Source: Dipylidium caninum
Taxonomy: Eukaryota; Platyhelminthes; Cestoda; Cyclophyllidea; Dipylidiidae
DNA length: 64,000 bases
Reading direction: 5' to 3'
Assembly (NCBI GenBank): GCA_017562135.1
Contig: QEYB01001053.1
Coordinates: 434,001 to 498,000, forward strand
Positions 24,801 to 35,304 of this stretch are shown here, piece after piece (positions within the stretch are counted from its first letter, which is position 1; each line of letters begins with the position of its first letter). Below the pieces are notes generated by a model that saw only the letters and a program-made list of their open reading frames with translations, ran no database searches and had not been told where the DNA came from. The position numbers and the translations under genes were made by a program.

Positions 24801-27800
24801 CGCTGATCGACAGACTCTGAATTGAAATTTTTTAAGAAGAAATGCCTCTGGTTTAAATAATACAGTTTGTTGGACCGAGGTGCCTCGCTGCACCGCCAGA
24901 TAACATGGGAATAATGCGAGACTGATGAACATCACATTTAAATACAAGTACTCGTAAGATGGCAACTAAGGTCTGAGAAAAAAACATTTTGATCACCCGG
25001 AAAACTTCACCGCTCCAACGAAACCGCGCGGTAATCTGCAAAATAGCTGTGCAATATGTCTTTTAGGTACCTCAACGCAATATGGGGAATGCTAGCCCGA
25101 GTTTCTACGAAAGTGGTTTCAATGAACGACACAATGGCAACTGATGTACGTTGCGCGATTGATAATAATAGCAATGGCCTAGTCGCACGTCCAGGGGTAA
25201 AAATTCCTCTGGACCGGAGCGCGAGTCCCATCTTTCAAGCGAAGAAGGTGTCACATCATCATCACCCCTCACAAACCCACTTTCCAATCCTTTTCATCAT
25301 TTCTTCATGAAACAACTAGGGCGTTCAATACATACTACTTATTTGGACGAGTAGCATGCTTTATTGCATCCAGTGGACGAAAAGTAGGTGAGTGGATGGG
25401 GTACTATCACCATCTCCAAGCCGGTATAAAGTTCTTCATCCCCTTAAGTGCAGACATTGCCCATAACTGACACGTCAGGGATTTTAAATTATTGCACAAT
25501 AAAGTCAGTCGAACGGACGTGCATCTCTGGCTCCTTCCGGTGTGAGACTGAGGAGCATCACATTCCCAACCAACTACTCGTGAGATTTCATTTGAGGTGC
25601 AAGCAAAAGAGCATTTTGAGTTGATCGAACCATCTGGAAAAACTCCATCCCTCTAACGGTTCCATACAGTGGTCCTCGAAGCATCAACGCAGTAGGCGTT
25701 TCAAACACTTCAGCGCAATATGGTAAGTTCGCACATCTGTGCGGCGAAATTCCCCTGAATCGGAGTGTGCATTCCCTAGTTCGTATGGAAAAAAGTGCCA
25801 TATCGTTATAATCCCTCGTAAACTCGCATTTTAATCGTTCAACTCATTTCTTTACGGCGCCATTAAAATGGACACAACACATGCTACTTATTGGGTTAAG
25901 TAGCACGTTTTATTAAATCAGTACATAGAAAAGTGAGTAATTGGGGTAGCATCACCATCTCCAAGCCGTTGTAAAAAGCTCTTAATTGTAGCTGGTGAAC
26001 ATTGTCCAAGGAAGAGAAATGTATTTAGCCGCACAGCTTCCTCTGTAGGGAAGAGCGGAAACTTTAAGCGAGGGCAGACAGACTGGGAAGGCTTTAAGTG
26101 AAGAAGCAAAAGCACACCAGCCTGAGAAAATGAAGGCGTATCTGTCAGGCACCGGCAGCCAAGTGATTCACCAACTTCTGCCCTCTCCCTTCCCCTTTCC
26201 CTCGCTCCCTCGCTCCCTCTCTTTCCTGCCAGAAGCCCAACCCAGTGGAGTTTCTGGGTGGATGCAGTACAATCTGGACTGGCACTGACGCCGAGGGCGG
26301 ACTGACGCATCGGCCGGCTGGTTGGGCGACAAGCAGAGCGACTACCTGGCCGCTAATTGCCATGGCACCACCACCTCGCAGGTAAAGCTTCGCTGCCAAC
26401 AGGATGCAGCGTCAGCGCATCTTCGTGCCACCAGCACCAACACCTTCAACATTCCAATCGGAACATGTGCGGTGCTTAGGAGACGACACCAGGGGAGAGA
26501 GATAGAGATAGAGAAACGTAAAGAAAGGTGGAGAAACACACCGAGTGGCCAAATCACTCATGAAGGTTTTCTCGAAGAGGACCGTGGCACTCTTCTCCTC
26601 CACCGGCATATACGTGTTGATGACAACTCGGTTGTCAAGATGAGCCTGTTGAATTGTCACCTGACGGAGTGTGGCACTCTGCTCCTGCAAATCGTCCAGA
26701 CTGCCACGGCTGATGTAGGCGATCATCATCTTGTCTACAAGGTATCCGAGTGGAAACTGTTGAAACGGGCATTTTTGATTAGTCTGTATTCACGCGCGAA
26801 CAACGAGTCAATGGCTGCGAACATCACAAGTGGAAATTTACATTCCAATCGGATGAGGTGGAGCATTCGTAAGCGGTTCAGGCAAGAGAGTGGATGGCGA
26901 CAAACGAGACTGCATCGCCGTCCTCCCTAGGGAAAAACTTTTGTGCGGTTGGGAAGTAGAGTCCCGCTGCGATGCCTCCTCATTCCTTGCGGTCATTTCG
27001 ATTGAAAAGGCTCTCACACAAGCCTGTAGCTCGTGGCGAGGTTGGAAATCCACTTTCGGAAAAGGAAGCGGGATTGAAATGCAACGCATCGGTTATACAG
27101 CGGCGTAAAGTTACCTGTGGGTGGCCCAAGTCCGAGGGCGGACGAGAGGTCGCCCTTCTGAGCCTCAAAGGCGTTGTGAAGGATTGTGAAGGCCTCCACC
27201 AGCGCCCGCGTGTGATTCGTCTTGGTGACACCGGGGCCGCGCACGCCGTAGATGTGTTCGCCAAGGAACTTAAGGGACCAAAAATTGCAGTAAACCACCG
27301 TCCAGTTGCCCCTCCCCCCACCCAATTTGTTTCCTCTTCCTCCTCGCAATCTCACCAGACTCGGCGCCTCTTAACCGCATCACACTGCGGCCCCGCAAAA
27401 TAGAAGACGGAGGCTCCCCTTTCCCTTCCCTGCGGACCTCCAGTCACGACAAAAGGAGAGATAAGAAGTGTCAAGTGTTCTTCCGTACGAAGCGAAAACT
27501 GGCGACAAGGCTACACACGCATGCGTGTCATGAGGAGTTGTGGAAGGAAAAAAGCGTCTCACGCACATCCGAGCTCTTCGGGGGACACAAACCTCGGCTA
27601 GAGACGACGTGAGTTACTCGCATTACCAGAGTCATGATCCTCGCGGGAGACCTGAGCTTCACCTCGTCCATGCCGGCAGATGGGCAATTAGAACAGTCTG
27701 ACCGAGAACAGCGGTGTCGTAACCACCGAATAACTCATTGTCCTATTAATTCAACGCACAGGTCCGTGGAGAATACGGTTAAAACGCACTAGCTCTGTGA

Positions 27801-30800
27801 TTCCACCTTCTTGCCGCGGAGAGCACGTCAACTCCGGTGTAATCGCACTTCTGTGAAATCAGATGACAGAAAATTCTCGGCGAACCAAAAAAATCGCACC
27901 GAGAGCCGACAAGTGAGGCGGGCGAGGTGTTGGCGGCCACAGAGTGAGCATTCGAAGATGAAGGGGCGACTGGAAGCCTACTGGCGCCTCCCAGGCAGAG
28001 AGATCATGAGCACGAGGGTTACAACAATCCACACGCAGCCACACTTTAGGCCACAGAGTCGTCTTGCGACGCTGAATATTCACCACCGGAATAGGGCGTT
28101 AGGGTGAAAGTCACCTGGTTAAAGAGTCTTCAAAGGCCGCATTTGTTGAGGTGTTCTGCCTAACCATTCACCGACGGTATGCACTGAATTTAACCAAAGG
28201 GGAGAGGCGATCACTCGCCACCTCTCATGGCAAGAAGCTCTGCCAGGAGTGGAAGGCCACGAGGGGCGTCGGGAAGTGGCAATCGACAGCCTCACATCAG
28301 ACCACGACGTAGCTAATCACCGTTGCTGCTTAATGGCTGCCACAGTGGCAAAATAACAGCCAGGAACGCAGTTGAATGAGGCTGCAGGGACTTCGGGACA
28401 AGACAGCAAATATTTCTGGTGTTTAAAGCTTCTCCAGTGGGCAATTAAAAAGAACCAATGCATTCGCCGCTGCGAAGGGAACCGAAGTAAAAGATTTCGT
28501 CAAAAAGCAATAAGTGAACATTCCACCGCTGAGGTGTCGAGGCCCACTTTCATGTGGGTGAATCTAAAGAGCTGTAGAAAAGTCGAACGATAGTCTCTTA
28601 GTCTTGGGGAAATGTTCGACGGGGAAAATCATCTCAAGTAGACAGAGTTCATGTGTCCTCTGCGTCCCACAAAGGATTTGAAAAAACATAGGGGAGCCTA
28701 AAGACACTTGTGCAAGCAATCTTCACAAAAGCCTCGTTCCTCACACTCCGTAAGCCATAAAGTGGACAGAGCCCCAGCATAAGCAAAACTGCCCTTGTTT
28801 TAGGGGTTGCTGTGCTACTTAAAGGTCATTAGTAGTAAAGTCCCACCATAAGAGAAGACTAGCGACCTCGTGGAACACATAAGTCTCACAACTCTCGTGG
28901 CCTGAGCAGGCTTGGACAGCACAAACCATTCTACCTACTATGTCAGCACAGTGGTGAAAATCGCGAGATAAAAGAAGTTAAAGGAAAAAAGGCCACGTAC
29001 TAATTTGGTCTCGTGGGTAGCAGGTTGAAGGTGAATTGATGAAGTTGTAGCGGTAGTCGCGACGCGGGCAATGTCGGAGGCGAGAACGAGAGCCACGCGG
29101 TCCTTTTCGCTAAGCGATGAAAGCAGGAGATGAGCGACTCGTTGGCCCAACAGGATCGGCGTCTTACTCACCTCACTCTGCTCCAGCACAATCACCAGCC
29201 ATATCGGTTGGGCCACCACTGAGCGCACGAACACGTCGCTGAGGAAACCGGAGGAGAGGAGGAGATATTAGTGGAATTGCCTTCACCGCCCAATGACTCG
29301 GTAACTGTAAGCTTGGAGTTTCTTTTCATAAAAAACCAAGTGAAGTCGTACAGGTTGTCCACTATTTTAACAGAGTAAATGACTCACCGATGCCTCAGTC
29401 GATGCACTGATAAACAATCGTAGAGAGCAGTGAAGAGAGAGGTTGGAAGGTGTCGCCTGGCTCGTTGTTTTGCCTCCGCTGCCGACCATATCCAGCCCCG
29501 TGAAGGAGGAAGCACTGAGGAAGACGATGGTGGTGACGGGACCGGTGCTGGCGAATGCAACGGTGCACCGGCAGCGGCGGCTGCGGCCGCAGCAGCAGCA
29601 ACGGCGAACGACTCGACCAGGGCCGAGGCGACAGTGGCAGCGCGGAAGTTGTGTGCCGGAAACTCAGTGTGGAGGCCGTCGGCAGTTATAAAGTATAGCC
29701 ACCTCACGTTGGGCCAGTATTCAAGCTGGCGACGGAAGCGCTGAGTTAGGTTGTGACCAGGGTTGAAGGCCGACACGGGGGAGGTTGAAAGGAATGAGAT
29801 CACAACACTTGCGACGTGACACTCGTGCTCCATATAGCGCCTCATAACTATCCGGATAAAATAACAGCAATTGAACCAATAATTTAAATTTATTCTTGGA
29901 AAGCAAAAAAGACATTATAAGGTAATAAATCACAAAAGACAAAGCCTGTGATTTGTAAAAGCCTACTAAACTGCAGACGGGAGGAAAGTCAAAACATAAG
30001 GTCTCTACTTGAATGCACTTCGGTAACATTAATGAAAACTTGATCACATAGGTGGCAGTAGCAGGTGAGACTACGCGTTACAACGCACACACATACCGTA
30101 AATCCCGTTCCGAGAGATTACAACAATCAAATCGAGGCGAAATATGTGACTTCTTGTGCTCTCTGTGAAGTTGGATCACCAAAGATTGTGGATTGGACAC
30201 TAAGTGGCCGTAGTGTCGGAGACGAAGAGAAAGTTGGTCAGCAAGCTGAAAAGTTAGAGAAATTTTTAACGTACACAAAGACGACTAGTGGTGAAGTCCA
30301 CGACAATTCAGGCATACCGAATCAAGGTCCCATTTAGGAGAGTTTTCCGGCTTCGGTTCATATTCCAAGCGATCGAATGCTGCTTGCAATGTCATAGTGC
30401 CTAATTCATCTCTTGCTAACTTCGAGAATTCATTTGACAGCAGAGACGCAAAAGCAGAGACATCAGCACCCTTCTCTGTCTACATATGCAAAATATTACG
30501 TTTGGTGATTAAAGGTCACTAAAAATCGAATCAATTAAGTGCGATCAACCTTCGTTGACGGATGGATATAACTAATTCAATAAATAGAACATATATCTAC
30601 GGTGAAAAAAACCAACTGCGAATGCGAAGTATTTTATTAACGGCAAAAAATCTGCAGAATGCAAAATCTTATTTCGACAATAGCCTGATATACATATATA
30701 ACGAGGTAATATCATCATTCATCTGTAAAGAAACTACGGAAATATGGCGTTGTGGGGTGGGCCGAATCAATGCGATCGTGACGATAACATTGAAATATAC

Positions 30801-30914
30801 TGCAATGTATAATAATCGACTTACTCGATTAAATTGCTCTGGTGGCCATAAATAAATCCATGAATCCACAGCGGAAATGATGCTGAATACTACCCAAACT
30901 GACACCATCGACAT
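15823..30914 (-). CDS. CACHD1: CACHD1, VWFA and Cache domain transmembrane protein
   Basis: Type I membrane protein related to calcium-channel alpha2delta subunits; vertebrate CACHD1 modulates voltage-gated calcium channels and Wnt receptors. Exons on the minus strand: 30914-30825, 30479-30318, 30245-30097, 30070-30009, 29847-29388, 29238-29001, 27268-27115, 26734-26542, 24543-24264, 23729-23319, 22348-22123, 21992-21906, 21629-21290, 20828-20634, 20523-20011, 19931-19766, 19573-19262, 18799-18307, 18224-17620, 17540-16977, 16629-16366, 16167-15823; total 2102 residues against about 1274 in human. In order: signal peptide (MSMVSVWVVFSIIS), VWA_N-like region, VWA (about 310-500) without a DxSxS metal site (LEQSEVS), Cache 1 (AETVGRFYEVW, GVMGVDLNVADLL), Cache 2 (YVSTDTGVMLMYPG, MTDRGYLVAHPG), Cys-rich stalk (CACSTKDRRCLNC), one membrane helix (about 1638-1658) and a tail with TTDHGYVSTD and a His-rich end. 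The excess is mainly Ser/Ala/Pro/Gly inserts. Confidence 0.93.
16168..16365 (-). other. CACHD1: GC-AG intron joining the last CACHD1 exon
   Basis: Donor AAG|GCGAGT, acceptor CTTTACAG, phase 0, 198 nt. Splicing replaces an alternative ending (reading through to a TAA at 16291) by a 114-residue end containing AYQHYRHLHHQQPNQHQMHH, which resembles the His-rich C-terminus of vertebrate CACHD1. Both endings could be used. Confidence 0.6.
17895..17970 (-). repeat. CACHD1: His/Tyr/Gln-coding microsatellite in CACHD1
   Basis: This approximate interval and the bases up to about 18045 encode HFYHYYYYYHYYHHQQQQQ followed by RQQQLMQYR, just outside the membrane helix (residues about 1569-1593). The DNA is a run of imperfect CTG/ATA trinucleotides on the plus strand, so length variation between individuals is likely. 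Confidence 0.5.
19932..20010 (-). other. CACHD1: GC-AG intron in the CACHD1 Cache 2 region
   Basis: Donor ATAG|GCGAGT, acceptor TTGACAG, phase 2, 79 nt. The join gives ESWHISHR-EPLVAADLLNHG, which aligns without gap to the conserved HITHKEPLVANDILNH block of the family. A GT donor three bases away would break this conserved block, so this is the best supported of the three GC-AG introns. Confidence 0.8.
22999..23022. repeat. GAC trinucleotide microsatellite
   Basis: Six or more tandem GAC/CGA units followed by imperfect copies, inside CACHD1 intron 10. It is not translated in the gene model. Confidence 0.8.
24420..26020. repeat. threefold tandem duplication in CACHD1 intron 8 with exon 9 remnants
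   Basis: Three diverged copies lie head to tail: about 24420-25085, 25086-25720 and 25721-26020 (the last shorter). Shared landmarks in each are a block around CCGGATCGGAGTGTGCGTTC (24523; diverged at 25211 and 25757), a TCACATCATCATNA-like block, and TGCTACTTATT...AAGTAGCATGCTTTATT (24649, 25333, 25882). The first copy contains the 5' part of functional exon 9. The second encodes a degenerate match (WDSRSGPEEF, then LDVRLGHCYYY) and the third another (NAHSDSGEFRRTDVR), both soon out of frame. Unit length is about 620-650 bases. Confidence 0.8.
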
Positions 30915-32402
30915 AATGATTGGGCTTTCAATGGAAATGGTAAATAGACTTCATTTGGTGATGTCAACTTGTGAACAAAAAGATATACAGTTCGCATCTA
31001 ATCAGGTTAACCAGCGGACATCTTCATGAACCCGATTGTTAATTGGCTGAAAGAAACTATTTCATTGTTCTTCGGGGCCCGTCATAAGAATAAACAAATT
31101 AAGGTCACTGAATGCGTAATAATCGTCAGTGACAAATACTACCTTTCCTTTTACCAGAAAACAGCAAACTTGTTAAAAAGTATTTGCACGAGCCCTATGC
31201 GCTCTTATAAACGGTTATTTTTGAAGTACGGGCGAAAGTTTTTTACAATGATAGATAATCTTTTCAGCCCTTTGCACAACAATCCTGCTAAGCTCGAGAT
31301 TAATACCTGCACTAAACGTCTTCTTCATGGTGCAGCCTGCCATCATTTGAAGATATAGTGCCTAAAATGCCTATTTGCAAACAAATTCTATGCAAATACT
31401 GGATTGTATAGTAAGCTAATAATAATCTAAAGTCTTATATTTCTATAACTAAATCCGCCTCTGGACTTTGTGGGACTTCCCAACCCGTTGAGGTGTCTAT
31501 TTGTCACCTACACATCATTTTATGTTCCATTTTCTTGCCTATTGAAAAGAAATCATAGTAATTCTAAAAAGCCCCGATTGATAAACATAAGTAAGTTGAC
31601 AATATCACTTTGGATATGCACTGAAATATCGCGTAGTGACCACATTTTTATTCTTTTGTCATAAAGAGCGCTAATAAATAGATGAAACAAATAAATGAAC
31701 CAAGTATCACAAGATCTAAGACGCAAGGTCAAAGAATAAGTGAGGATACCGCCAATTCTCTTTTCCAAAAATCGTTTATAGAGAACGACCGCCCCAGACC
31801 CCATCTCCTCTCTTCCCTTCGTCCCTTTGACATATTCTTCAATTACTAATTATTGAAAAGATTTGTTACAAAATAAAGGGCAGTATAAGATGAAGAGTAC
31901 TTCCACTCTTACAAAGGTTGATCGAGTGAAAATTCCGCGACTTATGCGTTGGGCATTTCAAAGCTTGTTTCCCTCACCCACTTCCAGCCATTTGTCGCTT
32001 TGGCTCCTACGTAAAAAAGACCTGTGGATGGCAAACGTCGCTCCTCCTCGCGACCTGGTGCGACGCTCTACAACTAAGCAATTTGGACGAAAGTGTAGGA
32101 CGTCAGCAGGAAGAGGCACTTGCCTCTGCGACCCATCCGACGTACGCTTATTTTCAAGTTTGGTTTATTTTGGCCCAAAAACCCCCACATCCCGAGCCAT
32201 GTTCCCATTTCTGTCACCATAATTACGAACACCGCGTTGGGCAATTTTGAACTTCACTTGAGCACCCAAGGCCTTCTGTCAACTCAAATAACAACTGCCT
32301 TACTCGACTTCCACTTATTATTGTGAGGGCAAATGACACCTCGTCTCATGAGTGTGTCAACACTGAGGGACGCGCGGGGCGGCGGGGTCGGATGGGACGA
32401 GG
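30915..32402. other. upstream region of CACHD1 and 3' flank of the Ly6 gene
   Basis: AT-rich (clearly more so than the genes either side) and free of supported exons. It should contain the CACHD1 promoter and any 5' untranslated exon, plus the Ly6-gene 3' untranslated region. No defined regulatory element was recognised. Confidence 0.45.
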
Positions 32403-34113
32403 TCATTGACACCACAAGTGCACGTTCACAGTCAGGATGGCGGTGAGTAGCATGACAATGCGGAGAATTCTGCTGATTATGACTCGACTTGTGGAATTAC
32501 ATCCGTCTCGGTCTTGGCAATAGCAGACTTCATGGTAGACGCCTTGGTCGTCGAACCAGTAGCGACAGCCTTTGGCTACGCCTGAAACCAAAAGTACCAA
32601 CAGCCTTGTCCCGCGTCCCCTGCGTCGAGTCAAAAAAACCATTGCCTACGCGCCAGAAGGAGGACGAGGATGAGGAAAATCACGAGAAGGATGAAGAAGT
32701 GGAGGAGCCAAGGAGGAGGAGGAGCAGACGGGGAAGGTGGACGAGGAGTCGAGGAAAAGGACGAGGAGAATGGCTTCACTCACCGTAGTCTGTTCGCGCG
32801 GCACATCGTCGAGTGATTTTGATCCAGCTAAACCAACCGGTGCTCTCCTGGTAGATCTTGATGCAGAAGGTGCCTGGAACGCGGGCCTGGAAGCTGCCGC
32901 AGTCCACGAGGGCGTTGAGACGCGGTTCAAACCGACGACTCGCTGGACAAGTGTCGTCCTCGTTGCTGTCGCATTGGTAGCAGAGAATTCCGCTGCCTGG
33001 CGGGTGAGGACAGCCTGACTTAGGTGTGTTTGGAGGCAAAGCAGGCGGGTGTCTGCAGTTCTTAGCTCCCATTTTCCGCCTCCACCGCCTCTTTCCTCCT
33101 CTCTCAGCCAAGTACGTTTGGCTTTGCTTTAACCCATCACCTACGGCTGACCCCACTCCCACCGGCGGGCCACTTCTGCCCTTTTTATTCGTTATATTGG
33201 GAGAAAAACTTGCCCTGAAAGTCCCCCAGTGTCACCAAGAGAGTACTGAAGCAGGGGAGGGGCGAAGGTGACCACTTCCAGGTCCTGGAACCGTTATTTG
33301 GTCTACCACCGAGTTGGGCAATTTACGACAGTTTAACAAGCCAAAAAGGGGAATTTTTGAGGCCCGTTGCTCTCGTTTGGCCCATTAGACGCACGAATTC
33401 CAACAGTTAGAGCAGTTCTGCACAAGAAGCGCAGAGTTGGTGACACCAACAGAGGCCGGGACATGAGAGAGCGGACATTTGAGCAAGTCGGACAGTCGGA
33501 GCGAGGACGTGAACCTGAAGGAATAAGTAATCTGCCCCAAATCAAGCTGTGCACGGCCAGGAGAAGTGGACTTTGGTCACCCAACGCCTCGATTTCCTTC
33601 ATTCCTTTATTCCCTGGGAATTCCCTTACGCTTCGTGTGGAGATGACGGCCTGGAGACGAGTGGAATCGTCCTTTACGGGATGTACTTGGCCCATAGAAC
33701 AGTACGAATGCGGAAGTCCAATGAATGAGGCCACGTTGACGCAGTCGATGGTGGCGGAGGGCAGAAAGGAGCCTCCTTTTGCCCAGAAGGACTCGCCACG
33801 AGGGGATTTGAGACGCGGTGGATTCCTCCCGGTAAGACAACGCTCTCAAGACCACCGAGTGCATGAATACCAAGTAAAAAGTGCTATTAAGCGATGCCCC
33901 GGACCTCTCCGGTACCCCGACTCGAAGCTCGCCACATAAACTGCCTCACCTCGTCCCCGAGCGACGTCAACCCCGTGACTCCCGTCAATGTCTGCCCCCT
34001 CTGAGTGGAAAGTTGCAGAGACGAAGGCGAGGCGGGGGAAGAGGAGAGGGAACAAACCTACCTGTACGCACGAGGAGGGTCAGGAGCGTCAGCGAGTCAA
34101 GCAGAGCTCGCAT
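32403..34113 (-). CDS. quiver/sleepless-like Ly6 domain, GPI-anchored protein
   Basis: Small secreted, membrane-tethered three-finger protein; Drosophila quiver/sleepless regulates Shaker potassium channels and acetylcholine receptors. Three exons: 34113-34062, 32996-32784, 32581-32403; 147 residues. Exon 1 is a signal peptide (MRALLDSLTLLTLLVRT) ending in a phase-1 donor CAG|GTAGGT. Exon 2 opens the domain (GILCYQCDSNEDDTC) and has VDCGSF, TFCIKIYQ and ITRRC. Exon 3 completes it with GCRYWFDDQG and the closing Ly6 pattern VCYCQDRDGCN, then a hydrophobic tail (ILRIVMLLTAILTVNVHLW) typical of a GPI signal. The FCxKI-x-Q and CxC..DGCN spacing fits the quiver branch better than vertebrate Ly6. 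Which receptor or channel it binds cannot be told. Intron 1 holds a scrap of PSMA2-like sequence. Confidence 0.88.
33381..33424 (-). pseudogene. PSMA2: fragment of PSMA2 exon 2
   Basis: The 26 bases at 33381-33406 match 36401-36426 in PSMA2 exon 2 with two differences; weaker similarity continues for about 18 more. In the same strand and frame it encodes TVGIRASNG, against [10 protein letters not shown] in the gene. It lies in intron 1 of the Ly6 gene, about 3 kb from its likely source, and is far too short to function. Confidence 0.6.
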
Positions 34114-35245
34114 AACCCGTGAAATGAGAGAGCCTCGCGGATCATCCTGGCATTTGTTTACTATTAACGCGATCGGAAGTGGCATTGGCCAGCTTTCACT
34201 CGGGTAGGGTGGACTGACACCGTTCCGGTTGGCCAGACAACGGTAAAAATGACCTCCAAATGTCCACCTCAGGGGCACAATGCAGCCAGCGTCGACCAAC
34301 GTGTCGCAATCCGCTCTGCTTGAACATCAGGCAATTGGTGTGGTGAGGAGAATGTCGTCGAGGGAATATTCAAAATCTCCCAAAAGTTGTGTATTGGCCG
34401 TTGGTCGCGCAATTGCAATGAGTTGTAAATCGGTGCAATTACGTCTGGCCAGAGGGTCGAGTCGCTCTGGACATAAAAGGAGAGAAGGTGACTCAGGCAA
34501 GAGCACACCTTCAGTAGACAGAGATTTCCAACACAGTCTTGGGCGGGTGATCGAGAGAAGTCGGAGGTCTTCCCATGCCTGCGGTAAAAGTTGTCTTCTA
34601 CTAAGGACGGAACGAGAACCGGACACTCTTTTCCGGTTAAGAAGACGATAAAGAGAGTTGTCTGACCTGTCAGGAAGAAAGTGATGGTTGATTTTGTTCC
34701 CCTCTTCCAAAACGATGGAAATTGCAAGACCCGAGAGTTCTATCAATTAAAAAGCCTGATGGTCGAGATGACTGTCGACTCGATCATGCAATTTTTAACC
34801 GAAAATTAAAGCTGCTTACGTGATAAATGCAAACCACAAACACCCTCCAGAACAACCAATTAAAATTTTAAATAACAGTTGTTTAACATAGAAGCACTCG
34901 ACTCACGCTCTCCATTGATGCGCGTTACGAGAGATTTGACATTCAACGGATTCTTCTCAGCTGGCGTTCAAAGCGAGATGCGAGTTGGTTTTCGTTGGCT
35001 TCTCTCTACAAGTACTGGCATTATCAAGTACCGGGGTTTGACAACACGCCGGAAATCGGATCTCCTCAAATTTAAGGACCACTTGGATAAAACACTACAA
35101 CTTCCATCAGTTAAAAAAGGTGGATTCCACCGAGAACCACCGACGAAGTCAGCGAGGTTATCGGTGATAAATTAGAGTATCGCACAACGCTAGAATTAAT
35201 CGACAAAAAAAACAAGATGGAAGTAATGGATAGCGTTCAAAGGGT
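34114..35245. other. upstream region of the Ly6 gene and 3' flank of PSMA2
   Basis: No supported exon. Open frames of 98-152 codons on both strands (for example 34269-34727 minus) lack similarity and flanking splice sites. The Ly6 promoter should be here. Confidence 0.4.
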
Positions 35246-35251
35246 TTTATT
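35246..35251 (-). terminator. PSMA2: AATAAA polyadenylation signal of PSMA2
   Basis: AATAAA on the minus strand, 53 bases beyond the PSMA2 stop codon, a normal distance for a short 3' untranslated region. Confidence 0.65.
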
Positions 35252-35304
35252 CAGTGCCGCAGTGAGAGGCACGAAGAAACGGTAAAATTACAAAAACAGC
35301 ACTT

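Noticed and set aside
33367..33939. Plus-strand open frame of 190 codons
   Set aside because: It lies antisense to the Ly6 intron and the PSMA2 scrap, without similarity or splice context.
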